NCBI GenBank assembly: GCA_017543005.1
Contig: JAFWEA010000187.1
Span: 1-10,241, forward strand
DNA: 10,241 bases
From: Solobacterium sp.
GTDB taxonomy: Bacteria > Bacillota_I > Bacilli_A > Erysipelotrichales > Erysipelotrichaceae
Direction of reading: 5' to 3'
This document shows, piece by piece, positions 5,913 through 10,241 of the stretch. The first letter of the stretch is position 1; every line of letters begins with the position of its first letter. The notes under the pieces are model-generated. The model ran no database searches. It was given only the letters and a program-made list of their open reading frames with translations, and was not told where the DNA came from. The position numbers and the translations under genes were made by a program.

Positions 5913-8189
5913 TTAACGGGTAACGGCACTGAGCAGGGCAATGAAGGCACTGTTCCAGTACACGGTAATTTCGTTGGTGGAGAAGCTTTCCAGCGTGTCG
6001 GAATAGAACTTCGCTGCCGGGGTGTTCCAGGGCATGCCCTGCATGACCGGGTCTTCCCGGAACATGTCGGAACCGCCGACCAGGGCCCCGTGGAGTTCCA
6101 CACCTCTGGCTGATGCGATCCGGCTGTGCACGTGGTGCGGATAATAGTTGCCGAAGCCGGATACGAAGCAGATATTCAGGCAGTTCTTGCCGAGCAGGTA
6201 GTTGACCTGTTCGACCGCCGCCTGCTGGTAGCGCATGTCACCGGTCATCCGGTAGGCCATGGAGAGAATCATGCCGTTTTCGGCAATCTTGCCGTTGCTG
6301 CCCCAGCCATAGTCATACAGGGAACTGTTGTAGGAATTGCTGTCCACCCGGCTGAGCAGGCCGTTTGCCTCGCTTTCCAGGGAACTCAGCATCGTGTTAT
6401 AGAAATCAGCGTCATCGCTCTGCAGGTTCCCGGCTGCCAGCAGGATGAACTTGCCGTAGGCACCCTGGGTCTGCCAGGAGAGGCCGCTGGCGTTGGCCGG
6501 CGCGGCGCTGTACAGCTGCTTGGCACCTTCCAGATAACGCTTGTCACCGGTTGCCGCATAGAGGGCAGCCTTGGCATAGAAGCGGACTTCCTGATCATTG
6601 TCATCCAGATAGGCACCGGCACTGACCGATTCCGGGTTCAGGACAACGACATTTTCCGGATGATCATCCAGGAATTCATCAGCGACTTTCGCTGCCTGCA
6701 GGCACCGGTCCGCAAAGTCCGGATCGATTTCTCTGTAGACCAGAGAGGCGGTCGCCATCGTGCCGACAAAGGTTGCCGTGGAAGTGGATTCCGGATCAAT
6801 CAGGATCATGTTCTGATGATCTTCGGCCGGATCGATGAATTCGGCGAAGGACGGGGTAACCGCCTTGGTATAGACACCCTTGTAGTCGGACTGCATTTTC
6901 AGCATCCACTCCAGTTCGAAGCGGGCTTCATCCAGCACATCCGGGACACCGTTGCCGGAGTCCGGTCCGGCCGCAGCATCCGTGCAGAATGCCGGGTTGA
7001 AGATATAAGCCCATAACAGGTCACTTGCGGCCTTGGCCCCGGTCTTGACATAGCGGCCATAGTCGCCGGCATCGTGCCAGCCGCCGCTCACATCCTTATA
7101 GATCTGGGTCTGCCAGGCATTGGCTTCGCCGGTATGACATTCCGCATGGGCCAGGTCACCGGCCCAGGAACTGTCCAGACTGACGCCGCAGCGCTGCAGG
7201 CTGATCATGCGCAGCAGACTGTCATCCAGGGCGGCATATGGACTCTCAGAGATCACGAAGACAGGGGAAGTCACACCGGTCTGGGCCTGGATATAATAGG
7301 AACCCGGCTGGGTAACAGCGGAGAAATCACCGTAGTAGTTATTCTCACCGGTCGTCTCGTCATTGACGCCATAGACAATCGCCCCGGTATAGACATTTTC
7401 ATTTGTGTCGGCATTGATGACATCGAAGCCGTCGCCGCAGTTATAGGGGAAGGTGCACCGCTTCTGGCCATAGGTCAGATAACCGAGCTGATTGATCCGC
7501 ACGCCCTGTTCCGGGGCGGAAGAAGTGATCCGGATATGACTGAGCACAACCGTGTTGTTGTCAACGGAGTGCGGCCCGTCATAGCCGACCTGGAATGCAA
7601 TCCGGCCATTCCAGATCGTATCCCGGTTACACTTGAAGCTCATTTCATAGACCTGGTTTTCGGTGGTAATCGCAAACGGTGTTTCTGTGTACAGTTCATT
7701 GGCATCGGCGATCACTGCCGCAACCCGGATGTTGCGGGCTATGGAACCGTAGGCGTTGAAGCGGACCGTGATCGTTGTGCCGTTGATGAACGGAATGCCG
7801 TCCCGGTATACCGAACCGGATTCCAGACCGACACCTTCACCGCCGGTATCAATGGAGATTTCGTTATAACCGAAGGTCGGGGTTACATAGCCTTCTCGGA
7901 CTTCGGTTCCCCAGCTGGTCTTATAGCCGGAAGTGTTGTCCGGTTCTGCCGCATACTCCTTTACCTCGTACGGGAACGCGAAGGATGCAGGCTTGACCAC
8001 TTCCGGGGTCGGGGTCGGTTCCGGGGTGATGACAACCGTCTCCGGTGTCTGGGTCGCCTCCGGTGTGGGCTCCGGCTCAGCGGGCCGGCGGGCGATTCTG
8101 ACAATACTTACCACAAGAAAAGCAGCGAGCAGAACAAGCGCTGCCATAAGAAATTCTTTTCTTATTTTACGTTTCTTCGTTTTTTTCAT
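5913..8189 (-). CDS. Membrane-anchored glycoside hydrolase family 9 (endoglucanase/cellulase-like)
   Basis: This is a 758-aa multidomain protein. A basic start (MKKTKKRKIRKE) and one hydrophobic helix (about 12-33) with no clear cleavage site or lipobox predict an N-terminal anchor. A PT/PE-rich spacer (36-65) follows. Residues about 69-223 look like a CBM4/9-type beta-jelly-roll. The Ig-like CelD_N domain is about 229-313 (VRINQLGYLTYGQKR). The GH9 (alpha/alpha)6 domain fills about 318-756: DVSGGWHDAGDYGRY with Asp373 and Asp376 (base/nucleophilic-water pair), PDVLDEARFELEWMLKMQ, NYLLGKN, YYPHHVHSR with the usual His/Arg, GALVGGSD and TNEITVYWN with Glu740 as the probable acid. All expected catalytic residues are present and the protein is complete. 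There is no dockerin or SLH domain, so it is not cellulosomal. GH9 enzymes hydrolyse beta-1,4-glucans (also xyloglucan, mixed-linkage glucan, chito-oligosaccharides). The start is ATG 8189; a longer in-frame GTG start at 8306 would overlap the HAD gene. The ATG has no SD. Confidence 0.93.
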   Translation of the reverse strand: MKKTKKRKIRKEFLMAALVLLAAFLVVSIVRIARRPAEPEPTPEATQTPETVVITPEPTPTPEVVKPASFAFPYEVKEYAAEPDNTSGYKTSWGTEVREGYVTPTFGYNEISIDTGGEGVGLESGSVYRDGIPFINGTTITVRFNAYGSIARNIRVAAVIADANELYTETPFAITTENQVYEMSFKCNRDTIWNGRIAFQVGYDGPHSVDNNTVVLSHIRITSSAPEQGVRINQLGYLTYGQKRCTFPYNCGDGFDVINADTNENVYTGAIVYGVNDETTGENNYYGDFSAVTQPGSYYIQAQTGVTSPVFVISESPYAALDDSLLRMISLQRCGVSLDSSWAGDLAHAECHTGEANAWQTQIYKDVSGGWHDAGDYGRYVKTGAKAASDLLWAYIFNPAFCTDAAAGPDSGNGVPDVLDEARFELEWMLKMQSDYKGVYTKAVTPSFAEFIDPAEDHQNMILIDPESTSTATFVGTMATASLVYREIDPDFADRCLQAAKVADEFLDDHPENVVVLNPESVSAGAYLDDNDQEVRFYAKAALYAATGDKRYLEGAKQLYSAAPANASGLSWQTQGAYGKFILLAAGNLQSDDADFYNTMLSSLESEANGLLSRVDSNSYNSSLYDYGWGSNGKIAENGMILSMAYRMTGDMRYQQAAVEQVNYLLGKNCLNICFVSGFGNYYPHHVHSRIASARGVELHGALVGGSDMFREDPVMQGMPWNTPAAKFYSDTLESFSTNEITVYWNSAFIALLSAVTR
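7995..8084 (-). repeat. PT/PE-rich linker-coding low-complexity segment
   Basis: This encodes residues about 36-65 of the GH9 protein, an irregular series of P-E-P-T, T-P-E and V-V units from repeated CCGGNGT/GG-type DNA words. It separates the membrane anchor from the CBM-like domain and probably spans the cell wall. It is low-complexity coding sequence, not a mobile or structural DNA repeat. Confidence 0.7.
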
Positions 8190-8196
8190 AAAAAGT

Positions 8197-8202
8197 ATTA
8201 TA
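8197..8202 (-). promoter_or_regulatory. Putative -10 box of the GH9 gene, likely leaderless
   Basis: On the minus strand a perfect TATAAT ends 7 nt before the GH9 ATG (spacer ACTTTTT). The transcript should begin at or within a base or two of the ATG. No SD-like purine run lies before the ATG, which is consistent with a leaderless mRNA. No good -35 is seen at 16-18 bp, so an activator may be needed. Confidence 0.45.
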
Positions 8203-8246
8203 CACGATTTATGTGAACAGTTTCTTAAGACGTTATGATCTTCTTC

Positions 8247-8255
8247 TGTTAGAAT
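8247..8255 (+). promoter_or_regulatory. Candidate extended -10 for the HAD-MBOAT operon
   Basis: TGTTAGAAT fits the TGnTATAAT extended -10 pattern with one mismatch. It would start transcription near 8262, just at the SD-like GGGAGG of the HAD gene. TATGAT at 8234-8239 is an alternative. Neither has a convincing -35. Confidence 0.3.
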
Positions 8256-8260
8256 GGAGC

Positions 8261-8266
8261 GGGAGG
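8261..8266 (+). promoter_or_regulatory. SD-like GGGAGG before the HAD gene
   Basis: GGGAGG lies 14 nt before ATG 8281, longer than the usual spacing, and 2 nt after the ATG codon of the other in-frame candidate (ATG 8254, codon ends 8256, SD begins 8261). It favours ATG 8281 because ATG 8254 has no SD at all. Confidence 0.4.
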
Positions 8267-8280
8267 CCGGTACAGCAGGC

Positions 8281-8844
8281 ATGAATGTATACGATTTTGA
8301 CAACACGATTTACCGGGGAGATTCCACAGCGGATCTGATTCTTTTCCTGTGGACGCACTATCCCAAGACCCTGCTGAACCTGCCCAGAACGGCAGTTTTG
8401 GGGCTCCTGTACGGCATCCGGGTCATTCCCAAGATGACCTTCAAGCAGAATGTCTACCACATGTTTGTCTATATCAAGGATATCGATGCGGTCGTGGAGG
8501 AATTCATCCGCACGCATAAGAAAAATATCAAGAAATGGTATTACGAACAGCAGCGGCCGGATGATCTGGTGATTTCAGCATCGCCGGAATTCATTATCCG
8601 CCGTTTCTGTCATGAGATCGGCATAGAGTATGCAATGGCCAGCGAAGTGGACCCGCATACCGGCAAGTGCGGCCCGAACTGCCATGGCAAAGAGAAAGTA
8701 AAACGCTTCTATGAGATGTATCCTGACGGGAAGATCGAGCAGTTCTACTCGGATTCCTACAGTGACTCACCGCTGGCGGAGATTGCCGAAGAAGCGTTCC
8801 TGGTCAAGGGAGATAAACGTCTTCCCTGGGGTGAAGGCAGATGA
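8281..8844 (+). CDS. HAD-superfamily phosphatase, subfamily IB-like
   Basis: This is a 187-aa soluble protein with all four HAD motifs: DFDNT (Asp5 nucleophile, Asp7 acid/base), SAS (99-101, motif II Ser/Thr), Lys137 in HGKEKVKRF (motif III) and YSDSYSDSPL with Asp158 and Asp162 (Mg2+ binding, motif IV). A helical cap of about 80 residues between motifs I and II fits the C1-cap subfamily IB (PSP/SerB-like). The expected activity is phosphomonoester hydrolysis; the substrate is unknown. Start ATG 8281 puts DFDNT at residue 4, as in close family members that begin MNVYDFDKT. An upstream in-frame ATG at 8254 would add nine residues. The stop overlaps the MBOAT start by 4 nt (ATGA), so the two are translated together. 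This suggests the phosphatase works on a lipid-linked or sugar phosphate of the same pathway, or is a bystander. Confidence 0.88.
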   Translation: MNVYDFDNTIYRGDSTADLILFLWTHYPKTLLNLPRTAVLGLLYGIRVIPKMTFKQNVYHMFVYIKDIDAVVEEFIRTHKKNIKKWYYEQQRPDDLVISASPEFIIRRFCHEIGIEYAMASEVDPHTGKCGPNCHGKEKVKRFYEMYPDGKIEQFYSDSYSDSPLAEIAEEAFLVKGDKRLPWGEGR

Positions 8845-10205
8845 ATGTCCTGTCGGTGCCGTTTCTCGGGCTGGTTGTTTTTGCCTTTGCGCTGATCTGG
8901 CTGGCCGGTGTCCGGAATAAAAAGTGGACGGTGCTGCTGGTCAATCTTCTTTTTATTGTGCTGCTGAAGCCGTCCAAGCTGGATGCTGCATATCTGGTTT
9001 TTCTGTATCTGACTGTATTTGTTTCGGCAAAAATGGCGGAAAAGAATCCCCGGCTGATCTATGCGGGCGTTGTCATCCCGGTGGCCGGGCTGTGCTTTTT
9101 CAAATATGCCGGTTATTTTTCTGCCTGGAACCGGGCCATGCCGCTGGGCGTATCCTTCTTCACATTTAAAGCCATTAGTTATCTGGTCGATCTTGCCAAA
9201 GGAAAAACTACTGAGAAAGACCCGGTTTTGCTGTTTGATTATCTTTACTTCTTCCCGACGTACCAGGCCGGACCGATCAACCGGGCAGAACCGTTCTTCC
9301 ATCAGATGGAACAGCCGGCTGTATTTGACTATACAGACCAGAAAAACGGCTGTGTGCAGGCGGCCGCGGGCATCTTTGAAAAGATGGTCATCACCGACTT
9401 CCTGGCCAATATGTGCACAAGGTATCTGAATCCCGAACTGACCGGCATGTATACGGTTTTCGGCATGATTCTCTATACGTTCCAGATCTACACGGACTTC
9501 GATGCCTACAGCAATGTGGCCATCGGGGTGGCCCGCATGCTTGGCATCCATCTGGAACGCAATTTCCATACGCCGTATCTGGCTCAAAATCTGCGGGAAT
9601 TCTGGCGCCGGTGGCATATCAGCCTGTCTTCCTGGCTGCGTGACTACATCTATATCCCGCTGGGCGGCAGCCGGAAGGGGAAGGTCAGAAAATGGTTCAA
9701 TACCATGGCCATCTTCCTGGTATCGGGTCTCTGGCATGGGTCAACCATGATGTTTGTGCTGTGGGGCCTTGGTCATGGCCTGGTCAGTGTCATCGAAGAC
9801 ATGATCCGGGGTGGCCGCAGGGATACGGAAAACCCGGTCCTGCGTGTGCTCGGTATGGTTGTGAATTTTGTCATTGTGCTGTGCCTGTGGGTTTTCTTCC
9901 GCTCGGCTTCCATGAGCGAAGCGTTGCAGATCTTTGACCATATGGGTGAAGTGGTAAAACAGCCGGGCATGCACTGGTATGATGCCGGGCTGACCCTCAA
10001 TGAATGGAGATGGCTAGTTATCCTGCTGGTGATGACGGTCGGCAGTGATCTTTGCCGGTACAGAACAGATATGGTTGCCTGGCTTTCAACCCGGAAGACC
10101 TGGATGAGGTGGGGCATTTATATTGTGATGATGCTGATCGCGATTGTCTTTGGCGTCTACGGGCCGGGCTATGACCCGCAGAACTTTATTTACGTTACTT
10201 TCTGA
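8841..10205 (+). CDS. MBOAT family O-acyltransferase (AlgI/DltB-like)
   Basis: This is a 454-aa multi-pass membrane protein of normal AlgI-family length. Family blocks in order are PLGVSFFTFKAISYLVD (101-117), FPTYQAGPINR (138-148), TDFDAYSNVAIGVARMLGI (218-236), LREFWRRWHISLSSWLRDYI (251-270) with His259, YIPLGGSR (271-278), SGLWHG (295-300) with His299 as the likely catalytic His, and WGLGHG with His312. The end GPGYDPQNFIYVTF is the usual C-terminal block. Members take an acyl group, usually acetyl, across the membrane and pass it to a partner that O-acylates an exported polymer (alginate, cellulose, teichoic acid, peptidoglycan). The start is coupled to the HAD stop (ATGA), with GGTGAAGG upstream. 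Its stop overlaps the next ATG (TGATG), where the AlgJ/DltD/SGNH-like partner would be expected. The polymer is unknown. Confidence 0.92.
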   Translation: MNVLSVPFLGLVVFAFALIWLAGVRNKKWTVLLVNLLFIVLLKPSKLDAAYLVFLYLTVFVSAKMAEKNPRLIYAGVVIPVAGLCFFKYAGYFSAWNRAMPLGVSFFTFKAISYLVDLAKGKTTEKDPVLLFDYLYFFPTYQAGPINRAEPFFHQMEQPAVFDYTDQKNGCVQAAAGIFEKMVITDFLANMCTRYLNPELTGMYTVFGMILYTFQIYTDFDAYSNVAIGVARMLGIHLERNFHTPYLAQNLREFWRRWHISLSSWLRDYIYIPLGGSRKGKVRKWFNTMAIFLVSGLWHGSTMMFVLWGLGHGLVSVIEDMIRGGRRDTENPVLRVLGMVVNFVIVLCLWVFFRSASMSEALQIFDHMGEVVKQPGMHWYDAGLTLNEWRWLVILLVMTVGSDLCRYRTDMVAWLSTRKTWMRWGIYIVMMLIAIVFGVYGPGYDPQNFIYVTF

Positions 10206-10241
10206 TGATGAACACGAAAACGAACAACATCCTGAAGATCC
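10205..10241 (+). CDS. Start of a further gene, partial (possible acylation partner)
   Basis: ATG 10205 shares its A with the MBOAT stop (TGATG), and a second in-frame ATG follows at 10208. Twelve codons are visible (MMNTKTNNILKI) before the window ends, and no stop occurs. The charged start running into a hydrophobic residue is compatible with a signal anchor. From the usual gene order after AlgI-type MBOAT genes I would expect an AlgJ/AlgX/DHHW- or SGNH-type extracytoplasmic acyltransferase. That is expectation from context only. Confidence 0.55.
   Translation, partial: MMNTKTNNILKI

Larger units (their letters stand above)
8190..8280. other. Divergent intergenic region (GH9 / HAD-MBOAT)
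   Basis: These 91 bp separate the two divergent transcription units and hold the promoters of both. It is AT-rich compared with the flanking genes. A perfect 8-bp palindrome TCTTAAGA (8223-8230) lies near the middle and could be an operator half or chance. Plus-strand candidates for the HAD gene are TATGAT at 8234-8239 and TGTTAGAAT (8247-8255, an extended -10). I find no clear cre box, riboswitch or T-box. Confidence 0.5.

Noticed and set aside
7995..8084. Repeated GC-rich words as a possible mobile or CRISPR-like repeat
   Set aside because: They are in frame within the GH9 gene and encode a PT/PE-rich linker, with no regular spacing or spacers.
5913..8189. Cellulosomal or surface-layer attachment of the GH9 enzyme
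   Set aside because: No dockerin repeat, SLH domain or LPxTG sorting motif is visible. The only anchor is the N-terminal helix.
6126..8216. Two long plus-strand open frames (6126-7016 and 7074-8216) opposite the GH9 gene
   Set aside because: They are antisense shadows of a gene with full GH9 domain and catalytic-motif support. Their translations show no domain logic.
8205..8225. Possible catabolite (cre) box near TGTGAACAG
   Set aside because: It matches the cre consensus in only part of its positions and lacks the central CG. Not strong enough to report.
8190..8306. N-terminal extension of the GH9 protein from a GTG at 8306
   Set aside because: It would overlap the divergent HAD gene and the promoter region and bury the basic-plus-hydrophobic anchor 40 residues inside the protein. 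ATG 8189 gives a normal signal anchor.
8757..9737. 326-codon minus-strand open frame
   Set aside because: It lies opposite the HAD and MBOAT genes, both of which have clear family motifs. Its translation is His/Gln/Arg-rich without recognisable features.

Overview
The window looks like a surface-polysaccharide / cell-envelope glycan locus of a low-to-mid GC Gram-positive (Bacillota-type), probably gut or rumen associated. The evidence is a set of Cap5/Fnl-type nucleotide-sugar genes, a GT2-DUF2304 gene pair, a type II lipoprotein signal, a PT-rich anchored GH9 cellulase-like enzyme, and TATAAT-like promoters. Base composition is moderately GC-rich (by eye slightly above 50 %). Erysipelotrichales or a related Clostridia lineage would fit, but nothing here proves the taxon. 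There are no rRNA, tRNA, CRISPR or insertion-sequence features.

Region 1 (1-5866, + strand) is a run of eight genes. The first is the 3' end of a UDP-HexNAc 2-epimerase of the Cap5G/FnlC type. Next come a CapE/FnlA-type UDP-GlcNAc 4,6-dehydratase/5-epimerase, a DUF6056-like multi-pass GT-C-type membrane protein, a soluble GT2 polyprenyl-phosphate sugar synthase, a three-helix DUF2304 protein, a small Ig-like lipoprotein, a GtrA-family flippase-like protein and an acyltransferase-3 membrane protein. Several junctions overlap (TAATG or ATGA), so the genes are translationally coupled. Internal promoters are likely before the GT2 gene and before gtrA. A strong bidirectional hairpin terminator (5872-5910) ends the run.

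Region 2 (5913-8189, - strand) is one long convergent gene. It encodes a membrane-anchored family 9 glycoside hydrolase with a PT-rich linker, a CBM4/9-like domain, an Ig-like CelD_N domain and the GH9 catalytic domain.

Region 3 (8281-10241, + strand) is divergent from the hydrolase. It holds a HAD-IB phosphatase-like gene, an AlgI/DltB-type MBOAT O-acyltransferase coupled to it by ATGA, and the first codons of a further overlapping gene.

Working model (inference): the first two enzymes supply an activated 6-deoxy amino sugar (UDP-L-FucNAc family). GT2, DUF2304, GtrA and the DUF6056 protein form a Gtr-like relay that loads a sugar on a lipid carrier, flips it and transfers it outside the membrane. 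The acyltransferase-3 and MBOAT proteins acylate the glycan, and the anchored GH9 enzyme trims a beta-glucan-like polymer, either self-made or environmental. The most interesting signals are the split Gtr-like module with an embedded unknown lipoprotein, the anchored cellulase inside a glycan-assembly locus, and two genes with a perfect TATAAT only 7-8 nt before the ATG, which suggests leaderless mRNAs.
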